This document shows positions 1 to 6,171 of a stretch of DNA of 64,000 nucleotides, one piece after another (the stretch's first letter is position 1; every line of letters starts with the position of its first letter). The notes beneath the pieces were generated by a model. It ran no database searches. It saw only the letters and a program-made list of their open reading frames with translations, and had not been told where the DNA came from. Source of the stretch: Paenibacillus gorillae (GTDB lineage Bacteria; Bacillota; Bacilli; Paenibacillales; Paenibacillaceae); contig NZ_CBVJ010000023.1 in NCBI RefSeq assembly GCF_000513275.1, forward strand, positions 1 to 64,000. Direction: 5' to 3'. Position numbers and translations under genes: made by a program.

Positions 1-1
1 T

Positions 2-376
2 TTCGGCTGGTGCTCCGCTCGAACCGACGACCTGCTGAATTACATACCAGCTCGTCTAACCGGCCTTTTATTGTCGCTTTCAGCGCTGCTGCATCCGGGA
101 ATGTCTGCTGCAAAGGCTTGGCAGTCCATGCGAAGGTTCGCCAAGCTTCACCCGAGTCCGAACAGCGGCATTCCGGAATCTGTGGTGGCCGGGGCACTCG
201 GCATACAGCTCGGCGGCTTGAATTATTATTTCGGCCAGCCAAGTGAACGAGCCAGAATGGGCTGGCCGCTGCGCAAGCTGGAAGCGGCCGATATTCGCCG
301 AGCGACGCGATTGCTCTATTTGACAAGCATCCTAATTCTAGTTGGAGTGTTGACATTATGGTGTTTCGTTCATTGA
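2..376 (+). CDS. cbiB: Cobalamin biosynthesis protein CbiB/CobD, C-terminal part
   Basis: The gene is cut by the left edge of the window and only the last 124 residues are seen. The frame opens with a DDLLNYIPARLT-like stretch, a hallmark of CbiB (adenosylcobinamide-phosphate synthase), followed by HPGMSAAKAW, a PNSGIPES stretch and a last hydrophobic segment near the C-terminus. CbiB is an inner-membrane enzyme that attaches aminopropanol (or its phosphate) to adenosylcobyric acid. It overlaps the next gene, cobS, by 19 bases, consistent with one operon. The identification rests on these family motifs and on the cobalamin neighbours. Confidence 0.88.
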   Translation, partial: FGWCSARTDDLLNYIPARLTGLLLSLSALLHPGMSAAKAWQSMRRFAKLHPSPNSGIPESVVAGALGIQLGGLNYYFGQPSERARMGWPLRKLEAADIRRATRLLYLTSILILVGVLTLWCFVH

Positions 377-1179
377 TTTTGCATGGTCAAGCCTTCATAG
401 CGGCCATCCAGTTTTTAACCCGGGTTCCGGTTCCTGTTCAGGTGCCGTTTGAAGCGAAGGTGCTGTCCCGAAGCCTGATTTACTTTCCGGCCGCAGGCAT
501 AATTGTCGGAGCAGTTACTGCAGCTGTCTTTGGCGGGCTTGAATGGTTCATGCCCGCTCTGCCGGCAGCTGTCATTGTGCTTGCTGCTTGGACGATCATG
601 AGCGGAGGGCTTCATCTCGACGGCTGGATGGATACGGCAGATGGAGTGTTCAGCTACCGATCCCGCGAGCGGATGCTGGAGATTATGAAGGACAGCCGGG
701 TTGGCGCCATGGGCGTTATAGCTGCTGTTCTGCTGTTATTATTCAAGTTCGCGGTCTTGAGCGAGCTGTTTGCACTTGTTGCAGCTGGAGATTTGCCGCA
801 GTGGAAGCTATTGGCGCTTATTGTCATCGTACCGGTATGGAGCCGCTGGTGGATGTCCGTCGCAATCGTGGGCTGGCCAAGCGCTAGGAAAGGCGAAGGG
901 ATCGGAGCAATGTTCAGCTCAGCCAGATTCGGCCAGGCTTCAGCCGGTTTCGTCCTTGCTGCTGCACTGACGATGGGCTGCATGCTGGCCGGCGGAGTTG
1001 ACGCATGGCCGGCAGCGGCTTGGTGCGCGGGTGCCGCGATTTTGGCTGCTTTGGTCGGCTCGGCAATTGCCGCATGGCTGAACCGGAAGCTTGGCGGTTT
1101 GACCGGCGATACATACGGGGCGATGAATGAAGCGGTTGAAGCCGTACTGCTTCTTGGGGTGCTGCTGTTGTTGAAATAA
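358..1179 (+). CDS. cobS: Adenosylcobinamide-GDP ribazoletransferase CobS
   Basis: 273 residues, the usual CobS length, with several hydrophobic membrane segments. The signature GGLHLDGWMDTADG is at about residues 82-95, with RVGAMGV at about 115-121; these acidic residues bind Mg2+ in the family. CobS joins AdoCbi-GDP and alpha-ribazole (phosphate) to make cobalamin at the membrane. The ATG lies inside the end of cbiB, and a GGAG element stands about 10 bases upstream. No cobU/cobT is seen in the window, so those steps must lie elsewhere, probably to the left. Confidence 0.93.
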   Translation: MVFRSLILHGQAFIAAIQFLTRVPVPVQVPFEAKVLSRSLIYFPAAGIIVGAVTAAVFGGLEWFMPALPAAVIVLAAWTIMSGGLHLDGWMDTADGVFSYRSRERMLEIMKDSRVGAMGVIAAVLLLLFKFAVLSELFALVAAGDLPQWKLLALIVIVPVWSRWWMSVAIVGWPSARKGEGIGAMFSSARFGQASAGFVLAAALTMGCMLAGGVDAWPAAAWCAGAAILAALVGSAIAAWLNRKLGGLTGDTYGAMNEAVEAVLLLGVLLLLK

Positions 1180-1197
1180 AGGTTGAGGTGAAGCGTA

Positions 1198-2307
1198 ATG
1201 CTTGAAAGATACGGACACGGGGGCGATTTGCGGACAGCCGAGGAATCATACGGACTGCCCGCTGGCCGATTTCTCGACTACAGCTCCAATATGAATCCAT
1301 TTGGCCCTCCTCCCGCCGTGCGGCGAGTGCTGGCTGCTTACGCAGAAGAAATAGACCGTTATCCCGATCCGGCCGTACGAGGGCTGAGGACGAAGCTTGC
1401 CCGGCTGCACGGCGTGGACGAGCAGTCCATTCTGATCGGCAATGGCGCGGCGGAGCTGATCGATCTTGTCGTGAGGTATCATAATCCTGTCATTACCGGA
1501 CTGGTTTGTCCTTCATTTACGGAATACGGCGATGCCGTTCATAAAATTGGAGGCGGAACGGTGTCCATCCCGCTTGCCGATAGCGATCAATTTGAGTTAA
1601 CGGAAAGCGCCTTGGAGCATTCGCAGGCGGCTGATTTTTTCATGCTTGGATCACCGAACAATCCGACAGGGAAGCTTGTCCGTCCTGACTTGATCCGGAT
1701 GCTGCTGCGCCGCGGGGCAACTGTTGTTGTCGATGAAGCCTTTATGGACTTTGTTCCGGAGGAAAATAAATACTCGCTGCTGCATGAAGCCGCCGAGAAC
1801 GAGCGGTTGTTCGTGATTCGTTCCATGACGAAATTTTATGCAATTCCCGGGATTCGTCTAGGTTACATGGTCGGTGAGCCAGTCAAAATCGCCGGATTGC
1901 GCGAGCTTCAAGTGCCGTGGAGCGTGAATTCACTGGCTCAGCTGATTGGCGAGGCGGTTTTGGATGAGACGGAATTTGCCGCAAGAACGATTGGCTGGCT
2001 GCAGGAGGAAAGCCGCTGGTTTGTTGACCAGCTTCGGGACAACGGATTAGAGGTGTTTCCTGGAGCGGCGAATTATGTGCTGGTCAGACTGCCTGAGAAG
2101 CAAGGGCTAACGGCAGCCGCCCTGCAGAAGGAAATGGGGAATCGTGGTATATTAATTCGCGATGCCTCGCATTTTACCGGTTTGAATAAGCAGTACTGCC
2201 GTTTCGCGATTAAGCTTCGCTCTCAGAATGAACAGCTGCTGGAGCAGCTGGAACAAGCGATGAATACGCTGCATACCCGCAGCACTGAGGAGGGGGAAGC
2301 CGAATGA
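1198..2307 (+). CDS. cobD: Threonine-phosphate decarboxylase, CobD type
   Basis: 369 residues, class-I PLP-dependent aminotransferase fold related to histidinol-phosphate aminotransferase (HisC). Visible elements are YSSNMNPFGPP near residues 28-38, the GSPNNPTG motif near 150, the VVDEAF motif and the PLP-lysine region RSMTKFYAIPGIRLGY near 205-220. The cobalamin context and the N-terminal GHGGD favour the CobD decarboxylase, which makes aminopropanol phosphate for the nucleotide loop, over HisC. A GAGGTG ribosome binding site lies 7 bases before the ATG. The gene overlaps cbiZ by 4 bases (ATGA), implying translational coupling. Confidence 0.85.
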   Translation: MLERYGHGGDLRTAEESYGLPAGRFLDYSSNMNPFGPPPAVRRVLAAYAEEIDRYPDPAVRGLRTKLARLHGVDEQSILIGNGAAELIDLVVRYHNPVITGLVCPSFTEYGDAVHKIGGGTVSIPLADSDQFELTESALEHSQAADFFMLGSPNNPTGKLVRPDLIRMLLRRGATVVVDEAFMDFVPEENKYSLLHEAAENERLFVIRSMTKFYAIPGIRLGYMVGEPVKIAGLRELQVPWSVNSLAQLIGEAVLDETEFAARTIGWLQEESRWFVDQLRDNGLEVFPGAANYVLVRLPEKQGLTAAALQKEMGNRGILIRDASHFTGLNKQYCRFAIKLRSQNEQLLEQLEQAMNTLHTRSTEEGEAE

Positions 2308-3017
2308 CACAGCCCTTTCGCCATTCAACACATTATGAATCTGGCGTGTGGAGCGGCGTTACAGCCGAGCTGCTGGATGGGGATCGTATCGTCGTCTCCG
2401 CTCCAACGGAGCTTCGTACAGTCAGCAGTGCTGTCCATCTCGGCGGTTTTGCGGCTGCCGGCACCGTCGTCAATTGGATGGTTCCCGTTCCTTATGAATG
2501 TGAGGACCCGGCATCAGATGCCAGCGGGCGGCTGGGCAAGTGGGGGTATGATCCGAACCGGACGGTGTGCTTGATGACTGCAGCCAAGCTGACGCATGTT
2601 TCTGTGGCCGAAGAGGAGGGGGACTGCTTCAAGGTGGTCTGTTTTACGACTTCCGGCACTAGCAACAGTGCGCGTGCAGGACTGGTACGGGAGACATTCT
2701 CCGCCTATACACCTGGTACGATTAATACAATTGTTCTGATCGAAGGCCGAATGACGGACGCAGCTTTGATCAATGCCGTTATTCAGGCGTCAGAAGCGAA
2801 AGCCGCTGCTCTGCAGGATCTCAACATTATCGATCCAGAGAGCGGATTGACGGCTACCGGCACGACAACGGATGCGATCGTTATCGGCGTCAGCGGGCAA
2901 GGATATGGCAACGCAGTGCATGCCTATGCAGGCGCCGCAACGACGATCGGCAACGCAATTGGCCGTCTTGTCTATGAGACGGTGTATGAATCGAGCCGGA
3001 CGCAGCATGAGAAATAA
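2304..3017 (+). CDS. cbiZ: Adenosylcobinamide amidohydrolase CbiZ-like
   Basis: 237 residues matching the CbiZ family: a central TTSGTSNSARAG stretch, GTINTIV, and a glycine-rich TGTTTDAIVIGVSG segment near the C-terminus. CbiZ removes the aminopropanol side chain from cobinamide to give cobyric acid, which CbiB can then re-enter into the pathway. Its place directly after cbiB-cobS-cobD suggests that the cell salvages external corrinoids as well as, or instead of, making them de novo. It starts on an ATGA overlap with cobD and ends about 10 bases before a strong hairpin. Confidence 0.85.
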   Translation: MTQPFRHSTHYESGVWSGVTAELLDGDRIVVSAPTELRTVSSAVHLGGFAAAGTVVNWMVPVPYECEDPASDASGRLGKWGYDPNRTVCLMTAAKLTHVSVAEEEGDCFKVVCFTTSGTSNSARAGLVRETFSAYTPGTINTIVLIEGRMTDAALINAVIQASEAKAAALQDLNIIDPESGLTATGTTTDAIVIGVSGQGYGNAVHAYAGAATTIGNAIGRLVYETVYESSRTQHEK

Positions 3018-3026
3018 GGAAATGTA

Positions 3027-3075
3027 AAAGGGCTGCATCTATCGTACCGGTAATGGTCGATAGATGCAGCCCTTT
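3027..3075. terminator. Bidirectional intrinsic terminator between cbiZ and narK
   Basis: An inverted repeat with a 15-base arm (GGCTGCATCTATCGA-like and its complement) around a short loop, with an A-run on the left side and a T-run on the right. It lies between the convergent ends of cbiZ and narK and can serve both. Confidence 0.8.
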
Positions 3076-3111
3076 CCTTGTCAGAAAGTAAATTGTGAAT
3101 GCCAGCTTGTG

Positions 3112-4353
3112 CTAGGCATCGGCTTGAAGAGACTCCCGGATGTCAAGCCGGGCTTTGCCGCCTTGTCCAACCCAAGTCTTTTTCCATTGGCCTTGCACAA
3201 CCGCAATCAGAATGACGCAGCATAAGGCGATGCCGCTTAAAATGAGAAATCCTGGCGCATAGGAGCCGGTCGATTGATAGAGACCGCCCAAGATAAGAGG
3301 GAGCAAATAACCGCCGATACCTCCTGCCGCGCCAACAATACCCGTAACGATGCCAATGTCTTCACCAAACCGCTGTGGAACGAGCTGAAAGACGGAGCCG
3401 TTGCCTGCACCGAGGCACATCATGCCGAAGAACAGCAGGACGGCGACCGTGTAAAGCGGAGGGATCGAAGATATGGTGGCCAGCATGATGCCTGCTCCTC
3501 CGTAAAGCAGCATGAGCATCCGGATGCCGCCTATTTTATCCGACAAATAACCGCCAAGCGGCCGGAACAAACTGCCTGCTACAACGCAAATTGTTGTAAA
3601 GTCGGCGGCTTGCACAGCGGATAGCCCGTACTGCGTATTGAAGAAAATCGTCAAATAGTTGGATAAGCCAACGAACCCGCCGAACGTCACGCTGTACAAT
3701 CCGCAAAACAGCCAAGCATCTTTTTGCTTTAAAATACGGCCGTAATGCCCCAGTTTTTTCGGAGCGGGCTGATTGGGGCTTTCTTTGGCGAATATCGTAA
3801 AAATAATAAAAACAAGCGTGATTGGAATAAGCGCCAAGCCGAATACGACTTCCCAGCTGCCAAAATGCTGTGCGATCCGGTTGGCAAACAGCGTTGTCAG
3901 CACAGTGCCGCTGTTGCCTGCGCCGGCAATGCCCATCGCCAGCCCTTGATATTGCGGCGGGTACCAGCGGCTTGCGAGCGGGAGGGCGGCGGCGAAGGAA
4001 GCGCCGGCAACACCTAGCAGAATAGCGACTATATGAAGCTCGGCAAGCGAGTTGACGAACTGCCAGCCCCAAATTAGCGGAATCATCGTCACAAGCATAC
4101 CGATCTGTCCCGTTCTCTTGGGTCCAATGTAATCGGTCAGGAAGCCGAGTACCAGTCGTAAAATCGAGCCGCCGAGAATAGGCAATGCGACTAAGTTTGC
4201 TTTTTGCGCGGCATCCATCGGGTAATCGGCCATAATGACGACGGCCAGCGGCCCGATCAAAATCCAAATCATAAAGCTGATATCAAAGTACAGAAATGCG
4301 CTGAACAAGGATGGTTTATGTCCGCTTTGCCAAAAGGTTTTGTTCCCCATCAT
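3112..4353 (-). CDS. narK: Nitrate/nitrite transporter, NarK/NasA family (MFS)
   Basis: 413 residues from the ATG chosen here, with about 12 membrane segments. Two glycine-rich nitrate-porter signatures are visible: GIAGAGNSG in the middle and GAAGGIGGYLLP in the C-terminal half. It imports nitrate (and possibly exchanges or exports nitrite) for the nas genes transcribed in the opposite direction. A longer reading frame extends to 4479, but the part upstream runs through leader hairpins; the GGAGGG element before the ATGATG at 4353/4350 supports the shorter protein. A promoter, ANTAR-like hairpins and a terminator precede it, so its expression is probably controlled by antitermination. Nitrate versus nitrite specificity cannot be told from the sequence. 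Confidence 0.88.
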   Translation of the reverse strand: MMGNKTFWQSGHKPSLFSAFLYFDISFMIWILIGPLAVVIMADYPMDAAQKANLVALPILGGSILRLVLGFLTDYIGPKRTGQIGMLVTMIPLIWGWQFVNSLAELHIVAILLGVAGASFAAALPLASRWYPPQYQGLAMGIAGAGNSGTVLTTLFANRIAQHFGSWEVVFGLALIPITLVFIIFTIFAKESPNQPAPKKLGHYGRILKQKDAWLFCGLYSVTFGGFVGLSNYLTIFFNTQYGLSAVQAADFTTICVVAGSLFRPLGGYLSDKIGGIRMLMLLYGGAGIMLATISSIPPLYTVAVLLFFGMMCLGAGNGSVFQLVPQRFGEDIGIVTGIVGAAGGIGGYLLPLILGGLYQSTGSYAPGFLILSGIALCCVILIAVVQGQWKKTWVGQGGKARLDIRESLQADA

Positions 4354-4398
4354 CTCCAAAACTCCCTCCATTACTCTTTTCTTTTGTTTTTCGGTACC

Positions 4399-4423
4399 GT
4401 CTTGCTTGCCCGGGAAGCAAGAC
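4399..4423 (-). other. Extra stem-loop in the narK 5' leader
   Basis: A perfect 9-base inverted repeat (GTCTTGCTT and AAGCAAGAC) around a GC-rich 7-base loop lies between the leader terminator and the narK start. It has no T-run, so it is not a terminator. It may stabilise the mRNA or affect initiation; its role is unknown. Confidence 0.5.
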
Positions 4424-4507
4424 AGGTTGGTTAAACGTTTATTCGATTGTGTTCGCGGCGCGGGGGCCCGAGCGGGCATTCATGCCATCGCCGGTAAAGT
4501 CCGCAAT

Positions 4508-4549
4508 AAAAAAGGCCGCATTTTGTCCGGAAAGACAAAATAGCGGCCT
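4508..4549 (-). terminator. Intrinsic terminator inside the narK leader
   Basis: Read on the minus strand, AGGCCGC...GCGGCCT arms with an inner ATTTTGTC/GACAAAAT stem are followed by six T. It lies between the narK promoter (about 4619-4648) and the narK start at 4353, so read-through is required for expression. Its 5' arm overlaps the second ANTAR-like hairpin. Confidence 0.82.
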
Positions 4550-4610
4550 CATTGCCAACGGAAGCATATGCGCTATGCTCCGATTATAAGCGGTCACGTC
4601 GTTGTGAACC
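4545..4610 (-). promoter_or_regulatory. ANTAR-type two-hairpin antiterminator, narK leader
   Basis: On the minus strand hairpin P1 (4610-4592) is GGTTCAC-AACGAC-GTGACC with one bulged T. Hairpin P2 (4556-4545) has a GGC/GCC stem closing the loop AATGAG. Both are hexaloops with A at position 1 and G at position 4, the key bases of RNA targets of ANTAR proteins such as NasR and EutV. P2 shares bases with the 5' arm of the terminator at 4508-4549, so P2 and the terminator exclude each other. The P1-P2 linker of 35 bases contains a small GCATA/TATGC hairpin, longer than in the moeA copy. The assignment is inferred from structure and loop bases. Confidence 0.72.
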
Positions 4611-4618
4611 CCAACCGA

Positions 4619-4648
4619 ATTATAAAATAAACGTTAAGTCGGTGTCAA
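4619..4648 (-). promoter_or_regulatory. narK promoter (sigma-A type)
   Basis: On the minus strand TTGACA (4648-4643), an 18-base spacer and TATAAT (4624-4619). Transcription would begin near 4612, immediately before hairpin P1 of the leader. The -35 overlaps a GlnR/TnrA-like box. Confidence 0.75.
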
Positions 4649-4659
4649 TATACCTTACG
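4643..4659. promoter_or_regulatory. GlnR/TnrA-like box at the narK -35
   Basis: TGTCAATATACCTTACG matches the TGTNA-N7-TNACA consensus of the Bacillales nitrogen regulators GlnR and TnrA with one mismatch at the last base. It covers the narK -35, a position expected to give repression. Confidence 0.55.
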
Positions 4660-4693
4660 TAAAATAGTTCTATAAAAAGATATCGGTTTATTA

Positions 4694-4710
4694 TGTTAAT
4701 ATTATTGACA
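4694..4710. promoter_or_regulatory. GlnR/TnrA box at the moeA -35
   Basis: TGTTAATATTATTGACA is a perfect match to TGTNA-N7-TNACA. Its right half is also the TTGACA -35 of the moeA promoter. The same geometry occurs at the divergent narK promoter, suggesting that both units answer to nitrogen status. Confidence 0.7.
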
Positions 4711-4733
4711 TTACTTGCGGATTCAGATATGCT
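4705..4733 (+). promoter_or_regulatory. Promoter of the moeA-nasBC-mobAB operon
   Basis: TTGACA (4705-4710), a 17-base spacer and TATGCT (4728-4733), close to the sigma-A consensus. The predicted start is near 4740, giving a leader of about 120 bases before moeA. Confidence 0.75.
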
Positions 4734-4753
4734 CAAATCAATTCAATAACAGT

Positions 4754-4793
4754 GCCACAACGATGTGGCGCAAGACCGGCAATGAAGCCCGTT
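4754..4793 (+). promoter_or_regulatory. ANTAR-type two-hairpin antiterminator, moeA leader
   Basis: P1 is GCCAC-AACGAT-GTGGC (4754-4769). P2 (4774-4793) has arms GAC-c-GGC and GCC-c-GTT around the hexaloop AATGAA, with one C/C mismatch. Both loops have A1 and G4. A 4-base linker separates the hairpins. The right arm of P2 is also the left arm of the following terminator, so binding of P2 by an ANTAR protein would prevent termination. Loop sequences are nearly identical to those in the narK leader (AACGAC and AATGAG), which argues strongly against chance. Confidence 0.78.
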
Positions 4794-4817
4794 CCCTTCG
4801 TATGGGACGGGTTTTTT
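4788..4817 (+). terminator. Intrinsic terminator inside the moeA leader
   Basis: CCCGTTCC pairs with GGGACGGG around a short loop and is followed by six T. It lies between the promoter and moeA and overlaps hairpin P2, forming an on/off switch for the whole operon. Confidence 0.85.
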
Positions 4818-4862
4818 CTGTTTTAATTAGGAATGCCAGTCGGGGATGAGGAGGGGAAAGCA

Positions 4863-6137
4863 ATGCCGGCAGTTCGAATTAATACGGATCCAAAGCTGCA
4901 CGTTTCGGTAGAAGAAGCGGTCGTTCTGCTCTGCGAGAAGCTTCCTTTTCCTAAGGGAAAGCAGCAGGTAGAGCTTCAGCAGGCCATGCATCGTATATTG
5001 GCGGAAGATTTCGTTACGCCTTTTCCGATGCCGCCTTTCCGCAGATCCGCTATGGATGGCTATGCCGTTTCATCAGAATGGACGGCTGCGGCATCGCCAG
5101 TGAACAAAGCGGTCTTTCCAGTCGCCGGGGAAACCCGGGCGGGCGGACATCGTCAGGATGCCGAAGGCAAGTCGATGCCAGTTCAAAGTGTTATGCGGAT
5201 ATTTACTGGAGCGCCGGTTCCAGACGGCTTTGATGCTGTTGTCGTGCAGGAAATGGCAAAGCCCTTTGTGAAGCGGGACGGCCAAAAATGGATGGAAATC
5301 GACCGGCCGGCTTTGGCCGGAACCCATATAGCAGAAGCGGGCGAGGATGTGCCAGCCCAAACCGTATTGTTGAAGAAAGGAAAGCCGGTTGGCTTAAGGG
5401 AGACAGCGATTTTGGCATCTTACGGCCATTCGGCGGCCTTCGTCTATCCGAAGCCCGTCGTTGCCGTGCTGCCGATTGGCGACGAATTGCTCACGGCCGG
5501 ACAGCCGCTGCTGCCTCATCATATTTACGACGCTAATGGCATAACCGTGAACGCCTTTGCAAGAATGGCGGGGGCTGACACGATGCTTCATGCACCTATT
5601 GCGGACCGGCTTGAAGCTATTGAAGCGGCCTTGCATGCAGCGCAGGAACAAGCCGAACTGATTGTGACGACAGGGGGCATATCGGTCGGGGATTATGATT
5701 ATGCCGGAAGAGCTGCGATTCGGTGCGGCTGGGAGCCTCTCTTTACGAAAGTGCTGATGCGGCCTGGAACGCCGACCTCATCTTACAGGAAGGGAGAGAA
5801 GCTGCTGATCTGTCTGTCCGGCAATCCATCCGCCTGCTATTCTGCGCTTGAGCTGCTCGTGAAGCCGGTGCTCATGAAGCTGTCCGGCCAATCCGGCTAT
5901 AAGAGTGTTTGGCTGGAAGGTATTCTGGAGGCTCCCATAACGAAGCCCTGCCCGTATCCCCGGTTTATTCGGGCAACGACCTGCTATGCCGGCGGGCAAT
6001 GGCGGGTAGCTCCGCTTACGAATGACCGCTCCGGCAATATTGCGGCATTCGCCGAGGCCACCGCTCTTGCCGTAATACCGGCCGGGGGAAGAGGGGCTGG
6101 GGCGGGAGAGGCGGTCCGCTTCATCCAGCTGACTTAG
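4863..6137 (+). CDS. moeA: Molybdopterin molybdenumtransferase MoeA
   Basis: 424 residues, the normal MoeA length. The N-terminal part has PMPPFRRSAMDGYA, the middle MPT-binding domain has TTGGISVGDYD and MRPGTPTS, then LSGNPSACYSALELLV, and a small beta-rich C-terminal domain follows. MoeA inserts molybdate into adenylylated molybdopterin, the last common step of molybdenum cofactor synthesis. The start at 4863 is preceded by a GAGGAGGGG element at good spacing; an ATG at 4833 has no such site. It is the first gene of the nitrate reductase operon, so cofactor supply is made together with the enzyme that needs it. Confidence 0.93.
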   Translation: MPAVRINTDPKLHVSVEEAVVLLCEKLPFPKGKQQVELQQAMHRILAEDFVTPFPMPPFRRSAMDGYAVSSEWTAAASPVNKAVFPVAGETRAGGHRQDAEGKSMPVQSVMRIFTGAPVPDGFDAVVVQEMAKPFVKRDGQKWMEIDRPALAGTHIAEAGEDVPAQTVLLKKGKPVGLRETAILASYGHSAAFVYPKPVVAVLPIGDELLTAGQPLLPHHIYDANGITVNAFARMAGADTMLHAPIADRLEAIEAALHAAQEQAELIVTTGGISVGDYDYAGRAAIRCGWEPLFTKVLMRPGTPTSSYRKGEKLLICLSGNPSACYSALELLVKPVLMKLSGQSGYKSVWLEGILEAPITKPCPYPRFIRATTCYAGGQWRVAPLTNDRSGNIAAFAEATALAVIPAGGRGAGAGEAVRFIQLT

Positions 6138-6171
6138 CCAGTGTTTATTTCTACAGAAAGGGAGGCTGGCG

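Noticed and set aside
914-1300. Long minus-strand frames inside cobS and similar frames in nasB, hrpB and narK
   Set aside because: They are shadows of real genes in GC-rich codons, with no start signals or family motifs.
4592-4610. FNR/CRP-like site in the narK leader (TCAC and TGTGA halves)
   Set aside because: The half-sites point the wrong way for TGTGA-N6-TCACA, and the sequence is explained by hairpin P1, downstream of the predicted start.
4754-4769. Half of a mini-ykkC (guanidine-II) riboswitch, because the hairpin can be drawn with an ACGA tetraloop
   Set aside because: The second hairpin has no ACGR loop and the downstream genes are not guanidine related. The hexaloop reading with A1/G4 is matched by the second hairpin and by the narK leader, so ANTAR fits better.
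4740-4863. Molybdenum-cofactor riboswitch upstream of moeA
   Set aside because: The leader is too short and lacks the multi-helix layout as I know it; the two-hairpin terminator overlap is enough.
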